This document shows, piece by piece, positions 1 through 5,209 of a DNA stretch of 5,209 nucleotides. The stretch's first letter is position 1. Every line of letters begins with the position of its first letter. A program made the translations under genes and the position numbers. Source of the DNA: Thermoplasmata archaeon (lineage in GTDB: Archaea > Thermoplasmatota > Thermoplasmata > Thermoplasmatales > Thermoplasmataceae); NCBI GenBank assembly GCA_021790415.1, contig JAJYDZ010000163.1:1-5209 (forward strand). The letters are read 5' to 3'. The notes beneath the pieces were generated by a model. That model was not told where the DNA came from. It saw nothing but the letters and a program-made list of their open reading frames with translations, and searched no databases.

Positions 1-585
1 AAAACCCTGTGCTACTCCTACAGGTATAAAGTTAAGTCTTTCTCTTTTATGATACTGGTAGAACTGCAAGTCATTTTTGAGTGTCAGATTTACACGGTAT
101 CTCTTCTCGCTAATTGGTCTTTTTACCCTTTTTCTTTTTCCATTTTTACCGGCTATTAAATAGGATTCTGCTGCTATATGATCTACAGAAACACCAAATT
201 TGAAATTTAGATCATCGTATACGCTTGCAACGTTTTCTATACTAAAAAATGGCTGGGGTGGATTCCTCTCTGTGACGTAACTAAAAGCCCCGCTGTCTCC
301 CATAACTTCTAGCTTTGAAAATGTTGTAATTTTAAGATATTCTCGGATATTGTTGAATCCACGTATACATAATTTGCCGGTGGGATCTTCCTTCAACTTC
401 AGTTTTGACCTATAGTTACTTAGGCTAACGAGTATTCCGTCGTATGGTGGGTCCTCTTTATAAATTTGGTGAGCATAAACATCATTTGCGTAAGGGTTGT
501 ATCTATGCGACTCCGAGTACTGATCATTGTTCAAAGAGTAGCCCGGGTCTATTCTATCCTCCCAATCCGGTAAAAAAAATCTCAT
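1..585 (-). CDS. dpdA: DpdA-like DNA-guanine transglycosylase (7-deazaguanine insertion), N-terminal part, cut by left edge
   Basis: Reading the minus strand from ATG at 585 gives 195 uninterrupted codons to base 1, so the 3' part lies outside the window. DpdA is a tRNA-guanine-transglycosylase relative that swaps guanine in DNA for the 7-deazaguanine preQ0. Visible hallmarks are the N-terminus MRFFLPDWEDRIDP, then YAHQIY and PPYDGILVS (about residues 37-54), the catalytic-pocket motif MGDSGAFSYV with Asp97 (95-104), GVSVDHI with Asp135 (131-137), and PVGVAQGF (188-195). The nucleophile Asp and zinc-binding cysteines expected in the C-terminal part cannot be checked. The start matches the conserved family N-terminus; a partial Shine-Dalgarno (GTGGT, 595-599) lies nine bases upstream. 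The DUF6884-like gene ends 77 bases upstream in the same orientation, suggesting an operon. It could instead be another TGT paralogue acting on RNA, but GDSGAFSY and the N-terminal pattern favour DpdA over tRNA-type Tgt. Confidence 0.87.
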   Translation of the reverse strand, partial: MRFFLPDWEDRIDPGYSLNNDQYSESHRYNPYANDVYAHQIYKEDPPYDGILVSLSNYRSKLKLKEDPTGKLCIRGFNNIREYLKITTFSKLEVMGDSGAFSYVTERNPPQPFFSIENVASVYDDLNFKFGVSVDHIAAESYLIAGKNGKRKRVKRPISEKRYRVNLTLKNDLQFYQYHKRERLNFIPVGVAQGF

Positions 586-662
586 TAATATATTACCACT
601 GAGCTGTAATACCTTGAAACATTTAATTGTTACTCCGTATGTTCAATGTATTTCATTAAAGG

Positions 663-1106
663 TCAACTCTTGAGCCAATTCTTCAAGTTATGCAATCTTA
701 TACCAATGGGTCCTCTATCAATAGTAACTCGTTTGTCAGAGAATTTATCCCAATCTACCTTAACAGTATTTAGGTAATCTTTTCCGAGTTCTAATAGTAC
801 ATCTGAATACTTACTAGAATTTAATGCTTCTAAGATCCCTTCAGAAACAATTGGAGTCAATGATTTGGCCACTTCGTGCGTCATTCTCTGTTCATAAGGA
901 GATATTAGAGAATTAGAATCAATCAGACCATACTTCGCTGATATTATCTTAACATCGATATTGCTTAAATTACTTTTTCGTAGTATCCTGTAATAAGGGC
1001 CATCGTATATATTGACTGCCGGTCCTTGTTTAAGATTTTTTTTAATTTTAGAACAAGAAACAATAAGAAGCTTCCTGTTCTGCTTAGTTGATTCATTTAA
1101 GCTTAT
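663..1106 (-). CDS. DUF6884/YaaA-like small protein with no canonical start codon (probable ATA start or damaged start)
   Basis: The frame is open from the stop at 663-665 up to an in-frame TGA at 1113-1115, but the first ATG is internal (884). The conserved part lies upstream of that ATG: KLLIVSCSKIKK (about residues 12-23), QGPAVNIYDGPYYRILRK (27-44), IISAKYGLID (54-63) and ISPYEQRMT (68-76), the typical DUF6884 pattern. Starting at the ATA at 1104-1106 gives 147 residues, the usual small size. Shine-Dalgarno GGTGGTGA (1113-1120) stands six bases before this ATA, which is why I chose it. The family is related to YaaA-like domains, and its activity is not established. Next to a DpdA homologue it could process or recognise 7-deazaguanine nucleobases, which is inference. 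A start codon lost by mutation, or an indel joining the GTG at 1115-1117 to this frame, is possible; in that case the gene is a recent pseudogene. Confidence 0.72.
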   Translation of the reverse strand: MSLNESTKQNRKLLIVSCSKIKKNLKQGPAVNIYDGPYYRILRKSNLSNIDVKIISAKYGLIDSNSLISPYEQRMTHEVAKSLTPIVSEGILEALNSSKYSDVLLELGKDYLNTVKVDWDKFSDKRVTIDRGPIGIRLHNLKNWLKS

Positions 1107-1112
1107 TTTTAT

Positions 1113-1120
1113 TCACCACC
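1113..1120 (-). promoter_or_regulatory. Strong archaeal-type Shine-Dalgarno deciding the start of the DUF6884-like gene
   Basis: GGTGGTGA on the minus strand complements the usual archaeal 16S rRNA 3' end. It is followed by six bases and then the ATA at 1104-1106, in frame with the conserved protein. The GTG inside the motif opens another frame that stops after seven codons. The ATG at 1094-1096 is in yet another frame and 16 bases away. Confidence 0.55.
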
Positions 1121-1210
1121 TATCGAGTAGTTGCAATTAATCGTGCAAACTCATATGAATTGTAAATACTGTGTTTGCTTTTAACAACTTCTATCCCAGC
1201 AATCAACATT

Positions 1211-1220
1211 TTTATATTTT
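1211..1220. promoter_or_regulatory. Candidate TATA box, possibly bidirectional
   Basis: TTTATATTTT on plus reads AAAATATAAA on minus, close to archaeal TATA elements in both directions. On minus, a start about 25 bases downstream would give a leader of roughly 80 bases before the ATA. On plus, transcription would begin near 1240 and give a leader of about 130 bases carrying the two hairpins. A+T-rich DNA yields such matches easily. Confidence 0.3.
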
Positions 1221-1271
1221 CTATAATCTATAATTGCCGTCTTATTTTGCGTGAAATGACTAAAGTGTAAA

Positions 1272-1286
1272 CACCGATGGTCGGTG
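1272..1286. repeat. Perfect 6-bp inverted repeat with 3-base loop (hairpin 1)
   Basis: CACCGA (1272-1277), loop TGG, TCGGTG (1281-1286). The G+C-rich stem stands out in A+T-rich surroundings upstream of the DUF262-DUF1524 gene. A smaller dyad GTGT-AA-ACAC (1265-1274) overlaps its left edge. It could be an operator or an RNA hairpin; no T-run follows, so it is not an obvious terminator. Confidence 0.5.
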
Positions 1287-1289
1287 ACT

Positions 1290-1314
1290 CTTGATAGATG
1301 CGGACTGCATCAAG
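1290..1314. repeat. Second inverted repeat directly after the first (hairpin 2)
   Basis: CTTGAT (1290-1295) pairs with ATCAAG (1309-1314). Inside, GATGC (1297-1301) can pair with GCATC (1307-1311) around loop GGACT. The two pairings partly exclude each other, or combine as an eight-pair stem with a four-base bulge. It begins four bases after hairpin 1 ends. Confidence 0.45.
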
Positions 1315-1369
1315 GATGTTGAACAAATTGAAAAGATAAGTTATTAAGGACTCCCAAGTTATAATTTAG

Positions 1370-3241
1370 ATGGAAAAAGATACATTTAGAATAGTTGACG
1401 CAAAACCGAAATGTGTACGGGAAGTCCTAGATAAGAACAAATACACCTTGGACTACTATCAAAGAGAATACCTCTGGCAAACAAAGCAAATGCAGGAATT
1501 CATTGGGGATTTGAGCGAGAAATTTCTGCAAGAATATAATCCATCGCATCCAAGAAGTAAAGTGAAAGAATACGAAGGCTATTTCCTTGGTCCAATTATA
1601 ATAAACTCAAAGGACAGTCAGATGTCAATAGTTGACGGGCAACAGAGATTGACTTCATTGACCCTCTTGCTGATTTACTTGCATCACCTTCAAGAGAATT
1701 CCTCAAATTCAGTATCCATTGATCAACTAATATTCTCGGAGAAATTTGGTGAAAAGTCATTTAACCTAAAGATAGAAGATAGAAAAGATTGCATGAAGAG
1801 TCTGTTGGAGACGGGAGAATATAGGCTTACGCGTGGCAATGATTCAGCAAATGAATCCATTAAGAACATTTTGGCCAGATACCATGAAATTCAGGATCTA
1901 TTTCCCACAGAAATAGATGAAAAAGCATTGCCATATTTTATTGACTGGTTGACTGAGAAAGTATCGTTTGTAGAAATTCTTACGTTTTCTGAGGAGGATG
2001 CCTACACTATCTTTGAGACAATGAATGATAGAGGAGTACACCTTTCACCGGCAGATATGCTAAAGGGGTATATCTTGGCAAAGTCTCCTATCGAGGAAAG
2101 AAGTCGATTGAACGATATCTGGAAGGATAATAGATCAGGTCTTGAGGATATAGTGGATTCAGAGGATATCAATGAGGAATTCAATGAGTTTTTCAAGTCA
2201 TTTCTACGTGCAAAATTTGCAGTTTCAATCAGGCAAGGGAAACAGGGTGCGGAAAATGAAGATTTTGAAAAAATTGGAACCCGGTTTCATCAGTGGTTCC
2301 GGGAAAACGAGAAAAAAATTATCGGATTGAATAATTCCCAGGATTTTGCAAATTTTATTAAGAGAGATTTCCAATTTTTCATGGATCTGTATAAGAAAAT
2401 AGTTCATTATCAAGAAAATTTCGATTCTAAATTTGAAGGGATATACGACATTAGTAAACGGGGGTTGGCTTATTCAATATCTTACCCATTTCTTATGGCA
2501 CCAATAAAATTGGACGATGATTCTGATACGGTAGACAAGAAGCTGAGACTTGCATCTATGTATCTAGAGTTCTTTGTAGTCTTCAGAGCGGTAAACAACA
2601 CTAGATATCAACAGAGTTCGATACGATATACAATGTATTCTCTTACTAAGGAAATAAGAAACAGGGGGATTGAAGAATTAGCAGATATTTTCAAAGACAG
2701 GATTCTAAATATGGAATATGACTTAAGCGGAGTGAAAACACTAAAGCTAAATGGGCAAAACAAAAACTTCATACACTTTTTGCTAGCTAAGATAACTTCT
2801 CACATAGAAAGAGCCTCAGGTCTTGAATATCAGTTCAAAGAATACATGGAAACTAAATATGATGTTGAACACATAATGCCTGCAAATTACTATAAGCAGC
2901 ATCCGAATGAATTTGAGGATGAAGATGAATTCGAAGACTATCGAAATAAATTGGGTGGACTCTTGATACTACCTTACAGTTTTAACAGAAGTTATGGAGC
3001 TATGCAATACGAGCAGAAAGTTGAACATTATTTTGGGCAGAATCTACTCGCAAAATCTCTAAATGATAAATGTTACACCAATAATCCGGTTTTTCTTAAA
3101 TACATCACTGGTTCAGAACTACCATTCAAGTCTTTTCCTCACTTCGGAAAGGAAAGTATCAAGGAAAGACAAGATCTTTATGAAAAAATAGTAGGTGAGA
3201 TCTATAATATAGAGAAACTTTCGGAAATCGTGGCAGAGTGA
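1370..3241 (+). CDS. DUF262-DUF1524 (GmrSD-family) modification-dependent restriction nuclease
   Basis: This is a complete 623-residue protein with the fused two-domain layout of GmrSD-like type IV restriction enzymes. The N-terminal DUF262 (ParB/Srx-like fold, nucleotide-dependent sensing) shows YYQREYLW (29-36), IVDGQQRLTSL (87-97, the DGQQR nucleotide motif) and FETMNDRGVHLSPADMLKGY (215-234). The C-terminal DUF1524 HNH-type nuclease shows DVEHIMP with His501 (498-504), NKLGGLLIL (526-534), Asn539 in SFNRSYG and the trailing K-x-EHYFGQN (550-558). The ATG at 1370 is the first possible start because TAG immediately precedes it. No Shine-Dalgarno lies within range, so the mRNA may be leaderless or use another initiation mode. 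Relatives cut DNA carrying modified cytosines (GmrSD) or act with phosphorothioation (SspE). It diverges from a DpdA-like operon, suggesting that its cue is 7-deazaguanine DNA; that is inference. G530 occupies the place of the usual Asn of the GNL motif. Confidence 0.92.
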   Translation: MEKDTFRIVDAKPKCVREVLDKNKYTLDYYQREYLWQTKQMQEFIGDLSEKFLQEYNPSHPRSKVKEYEGYFLGPIIINSKDSQMSIVDGQQRLTSLTLLLIYLHHLQENSSNSVSIDQLIFSEKFGEKSFNLKIEDRKDCMKSLLETGEYRLTRGNDSANESIKNILARYHEIQDLFPTEIDEKALPYFIDWLTEKVSFVEILTFSEEDAYTIFETMNDRGVHLSPADMLKGYILAKSPIEERSRLNDIWKDNRSGLEDIVDSEDINEEFNEFFKSFLRAKFAVSIRQGKQGAENEDFEKIGTRFHQWFRENEKKIIGLNNSQDFANFIKRDFQFFMDLYKKIVHYQENFDSKFEGIYDISKRGLAYSISYPFLMAPIKLDDDSDTVDKKLRLASMYLEFFVVFRAVNNTRYQQSSIRYTMYSLTKEIRNRGIEELADIFKDRILNMEYDLSGVKTLKLNGQNKNFIHFLLAKITSHIERASGLEYQFKEYMETKYDVEHIMPANYYKQHPNEFEDEDEFEDYRNKLGGLLILPYSFNRSYGAMQYEQKVEHYFGQNLLAKSLNDKCYTNNPVFLKYITGSELPFKSFPHFGKESIKERQDLYEKIVGEIYNIEKLSEIVAE

Positions 3242-3283
3242 TATAGACTTCCTATTCTCAATTATCGATGCATAAGGGATAAC

Positions 3284-3366
3284 ATGGCGACCTTTCAAGA
3301 AGTTTCAGTTACGATTTCAATTATTTAGTTTTGTATAGAAAACACCATACGAAATGCTATCGCCAT
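3284..3366. repeat. 7-bp inverted repeat spanning the convergent gap
   Basis: ATGGCGA (3284-3290) is matched by its exact reverse complement TCGCCAT (3360-3366). TTTC (3293-3296) and GAAA (3351-3354) can extend the pairing after small internal loops. A folded RNA from either strand could slow polymerase between convergent genes. Chance occurrence is possible. Confidence 0.3.
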
Positions 3367-3408
3367 TCCTAAATTTACTTTTAACAAGTTGGCAGCCGTA
3401 AGTTTCAG
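3300..3408. repeat. 9-bp direct repeat AAGTTTCAG, copies exactly 100 bases apart
   Basis: The copies are at 3300-3308 and 3400-3408, flanking most of the gap. They could be a scar of an insertion or deletion, or coincidence. I see no inverted ends just inside them. Confidence 0.25.
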
Positions 3409-3423
3409 ACTGTTCAGGCAATG

Positions 3424-4908
3424 CTATCCTTTTTTTTCCTTCAGCTTCTGAAATAACTCATTGGAATAACTTTGTATTTCAAAAGAGTCATAACTGTCTC
3501 TGTACGGCCAGTTACCAAGTTCTCTTAGTGGTTTTATATTTAGATATTTTCTAAGTTGTAAGTTTTTGTCTCCCAGGAACTTATTTATTTTTGTTTGATT
3601 ATTTAAATAAAAAGTATATCTGCCTTTTTTAGACCTTTGGAAAAAAATCAATCTCCCCTTCTCACTTTCACTAAGATTGTATTCGTCAAATCCATCGTTA
3701 GTAATCACGAAGCAGTTTGGGTCATCTCTGAGCTTACGGATAAGTCTTTCATCTGCTTTTTCATCAGTGAATGTTGGTGTAAGGGAATATTTGTCAGCAA
3801 TATTTTGGTATCTTTTCCATATTTCGTTATTAGAATTCTTAAGCAACCTGACAGTTCCACTGTCAATGTATACACCAGTTACCATAATAGAAATTGTCTC
3901 TAAATCTCTGAGACAATCTTCAAGGTACGATATGTCTGGATATAGTCTATTCTCATCTTGATAGCCTCTCTTTTGGCCGTTGTGAAGAATACTGCTACCA
4001 TCAACATACAACTTTAACTCGGAGAACTGAAACGCCTCATTCGATTGATCGTAAAACCCAAGCAACGAATAACTAGAATTTTCTAGAATCATTATTTTTA
4101 CTTCTTCTTGGTTAGATATGCGGTTGAAACCTGTATAACTAACTCGGGGCATAAACATCAATAAATCCGAATAAATCAGATCCAATTTTTCTGGCGGAAT
4201 ATTATTAGATTGTATTTCCTTGAGCTTCTCTTTTTTCCATAACAAGACTGCAAATAACAAGGCATGAGTTTTATCTTTAAACTTCAGAGAATATTCAAGG
4301 TTTTCTAAAAGCCTAACCGATTCCAAAGTTTGTTTGTTAGGAGCCCTAAATCCTTTTCCGTCCGAATAATCGTCAAAATTTACAAATCCAGCCTCTTCAG
4401 AAATCAGCATTTCGTCTATCATCCTAAAGCCTTTTTTCTTTGCATGATCCATTATGACCTTTGAGCTTTTTGAGTTCTGGATACAACCATTGAAGAACTT
4501 AACCGAACTCTCAAATTCTTCTTCGAGCGTGTATTCTTTATATTTTGCGTCCTCGTATAATCTCCCAACAGAATCTTTCCAATAAATTTGGTCTGCATAT
4601 TTTTCTTTTAGTCTGTTTATGGCGAAAAATATTCTATTTTCATAACTCTCTAAGAAGTCTTCAACTTTCCAGTAGCCCCAGGAATCAGACCAATACATAA
4701 CGTGTCCCACAAATACAAGGAATATCTTACTATCAGGAAACCTAAGCTTTGTGTTTCTTTCCTTGAGAAAGGCTTCCGATGGCTGACTCCAAAATATGTT
4801 TTCTATCTCATTTTCAATTACAAATCTACTAAATTCATCAATTCCCAACATAGTTTCTGTAGAAGTGATTAGAAACACATTTGACCAATCTAAATTATAG
4901 TATCTCAT
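3424..4908 (-). CDS. NYN/PIN-like (Zc3h12a-type) ribonuclease domain protein with unassigned N-terminal half
   Basis: The protein is 494 residues from the ATG at 4908. The C-terminal half carries the acidic motifs of NYN/Zc3h12a-like PIN-fold RNases: LKLYVDGSSILH with Asp303 (299-309), YPDISYLEDCL (323-333), GVYIDSGTV (345-353), KADERLIRKL with Asp386 and Glu387 (384-393), and FVITNDGFDEY with Asp405 (400-410). These acids bind the metal used for RNA cleavage. The usual DG-x-N of the first motif reads DGSS here. Residues 1 to about 295 match nothing I recognise; there is no signal peptide or clear membrane segment. The ATG is chosen because it overlaps the integrase stop as ATGA. A GTG at 4924-4926 with AGGAG eight bases before it would add six residues, but that AGGAG also encodes conserved integrase residues. 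It is much more A+T-rich than the integrase. It could be a defence effector, a toxin or an RNA-processing enzyme; the substrate is unknown. Confidence 0.78.
   Translation of the reverse strand: MRYYNLDWSNVFLITSTETMLGIDEFSRFVIENEIENIFWSQPSEAFLKERNTKLRFPDSKIFLVFVGHVMYWSDSWGYWKVEDFLESYENRIFFAINRLKEKYADQIYWKDSVGRLYEDAKYKEYTLEEEFESSVKFFNGCIQNSKSSKVIMDHAKKKGFRMIDEMLISEEAGFVNFDDYSDGKGFRAPNKQTLESVRLLENLEYSLKFKDKTHALLFAVLLWKKEKLKEIQSNNIPPEKLDLIYSDLLMFMPRVSYTGFNRISNQEEVKIMILENSSYSLLGFYDQSNEAFQFSELKLYVDGSSILHNGQKRGYQDENRLYPDISYLEDCLRDLETISIMVTGVYIDSGTVRLLKNSNNEIWKRYQNIADKYSLTPTFTDEKADERLIRKLRDDPNCFVITNDGFDEYNLSESEKGRLIFFQRSKKGRYTFYLNNQTKINKFLGDKNLQLRKYLNIKPLRELGNWPYRDSYDSFEIQSYSNELFQKLKEKKG
4905..4908 (-). 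promoter_or_regulatory. ATGA stop/start overlap joining integrase and NYN nuclease genes
   Basis: On the minus strand, the nuclease ATG (4906-4908) and the integrase TGA (4905-4907) share bases in ATGA. Such four-base overlaps usually mean co-transcription and translational coupling. GGAAGG and GGTG, inside the last integrase codons, could serve as ribosome binding sites. Confidence 0.6.
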
Positions 4909-5209
4909 ATCCACCCTTCCACCCACTTTCTCATCTCCTTTCTGTCTTCATCCTCAAAGGGAATGTTAAGGTAATGCTCATACTGTGTTGTCGTGGTATG
5001 CCCTTGGCTCAGTGCTATCTGAAGTGCTTTATCGGGATAATAAAACACAAGCCAGGACTCCCAGGTCTTTCTGAAGGTCTTGTTGTTGACAGGATTTCCA
5101 TCCAGGATCCGTATCGATAATCTTCTAAGCTTCATGTCCAATGCTGGCAGTTCAGGTAAGGGATAAGGAACCTGGAACAAATCAGGCAGAAGGGTCTTTC
5201 CCATATCCG
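4905..5209 (-). CDS. Archaeal tyrosine recombinase (phage-type integrase), C-terminal part, cut by right edge
   Basis: The open frame runs off the window's right end, so only about the last 100 residues are seen; the Met at 5204 is probably internal. Counting from that Met, the catalytic region shows NKTFRKTWESWL (41-52, a K-x-x-R version of box II with Arg45), SQGH (66-69, His69) and EHYLN with the nucleophile Tyr78 placed nine residues after His69, as in the family. The tail RKWVEGWI resembles integrases of methanogen plasmids and proviruses. Such enzymes recombine attP with a chromosomal att site, often in a tRNA gene. The C-terminus is intact, so the gene is not split by integration here. 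Its stop TGA overlaps the next gene's ATG. By hand count it is about 46% G+C, clearly above the cargo. The first catalytic Arg lies off the window. Confidence 0.9.
   Translation of the reverse strand, partial: DMGKTLLPDLFQVPYPLPELPALDMKLRRLSIRILDGNPVNNKTFRKTWESWLVFYYPDKALQIALSQGHTTTTQYEHYLNIPFEDEDRKEMRKWVEGWI

Larger units (their letters stand above)
1107..1369. promoter_or_regulatory. Divergent intergenic control region
   Basis: This gene-free stretch separates the minus-strand DUF6884-like/dpdA pair from the plus-strand DUF262-DUF1524 gene and must hold both promoters. It contains an A+T-rich core (about 1208-1235), several short dyads on the DUF6884 side (TTGCA/TGCAA at 1131-1135 and 1144-1148; GCAAAC/GTTTGC at 1145-1150 and 1173-1178; palindrome TCATATGA at 1151-1158) and two tandem hairpins on the DUF262 side. 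I saw no reading frame with coding character. Confidence 0.6.
3242..3423. other. Convergent intergenic gap with repeats, no gene
   Basis: Two genes end into this 182-base gap from opposite sides. It holds no coding-like frame and no strong T-run terminator on either strand; short T stretches near 3326-3332 (plus) and 3339-3342 (minus) are the only weak candidates. It contains one distant inverted repeat and one direct repeat, listed separately. Confidence 0.5.

Noticed and set aside
572..579. Run of eight A (T on minus) at codons 3-5 of dpdA as a phase-variable tract
   Set aside because: It encodes the conserved RFFLPD start of the family, so the run is explained by protein sequence; slippage remains only a remote possibility.
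663..884. A 73-residue protein starting at the ATG at 884
   Set aside because: The frame and its conserved motifs continue well upstream, so this ATG is internal to the DUF6884-like gene.
1037..1096. Alternative gene starting at the ATG at 1094-1096
   Set aside because: Its frame gives a non-conserved peptide that soon stops, and the Shine-Dalgarno is 16 bases away.
1265..1314. Retron or CRISPR-like non-coding RNA
   Set aside because: There is no reverse transcriptase or Cas gene nearby, and the two hairpins differ in sequence and are not repeated units.
2002..2413. Two short minus-strand open frames inside the DUF262-DUF1524 gene
   Set aside because: They are antisense shadows of conserved coding sequence with no ribosome binding site or recognisable motif.
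3637..3961. Overlapping plus-strand open frames opposite the NYN domain
   Set aside because: They lie antisense to the conserved DGSS, ADER and TND motifs and have no family character.
4924..4926. GTG start with AGGAG for the NYN gene
   Set aside because: It is possible, but the AGGAG arises from integrase codons for K-E-M-R, and the ATGA overlap at 4905-4908 is a more typical junction.
4881..5120. Plus-strand open frame opposite the integrase
   Set aside because: The minus strand encodes clear recombinase catalytic motifs across the same bases.
1..5209. Insertion-sequence ends, tRNA genes or an att core
   Set aside because: I found no terminal inverted repeats with a transposase and no tRNA-like cloverleaf; the integrase's own att site probably lies to the right of the window.

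Overview
The window looks like the accessory (cargo) part of an integrated genetic element in an archaeon, most likely a euryarchaeon of the methanogen type. Three things point there. A tyrosine-recombinase C-terminus at the right edge resembles methanogen integrases. Shine-Dalgarno-like sequences have the GGTG form. One gene starts directly after a TAG stop with no ribosome binding site. The host assignment is inference. By hand count the integrase stretch is about 46% G+C, while the neighbouring cargo gene is close to 30%, so the cargo looks acquired separately.

Layout. Bases 1-585 (minus) hold the first 195 codons of a DpdA-like DNA 7-deazaguanine transglycosylase, cut by the left edge. 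Just upstream in the same orientation (663 to about 1106) is a small DUF6884/YaaA-like gene that lacks any ATG, GTG or TTG start; a strong Shine-Dalgarno sits six bases before an in-frame ATA. A roughly 260-base divergent intergenic region follows, rich in A+T boxes and dyads, including two hairpins in tandem. Bases 1370-3241 (plus) encode a complete 623-residue DUF262-DUF1524 (GmrSD-family) nuclease. A 182-base convergent gap separates it from a minus-strand gene (3424-4908) whose C-terminal half is a NYN/PIN-like ribonuclease domain behind an unassigned N-terminal half of about 300 residues. That gene overlaps the integrase stop codon by four bases (ATGA), so int and the nuclease gene may be translationally coupled.

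How it may work together (inference). DpdA exchanges guanine in DNA for preQ0. A euryarchaeal host already makes preQ0 for tRNA archaeosine, so a mobile element would need only the transglycosylase and perhaps a tailoring enzyme, for which the DUF6884 protein is a candidate. The divergently expressed DUF262-DUF1524 protein belongs to a family that reads base or backbone modification and cleaves DNA. Together they suggest a compact modification-plus-restriction module unlike the large bacterial dpd clusters, with a ribonuclease as a possible second effector. No CRISPR array, tRNA, rRNA or insertion-sequence ends were seen.
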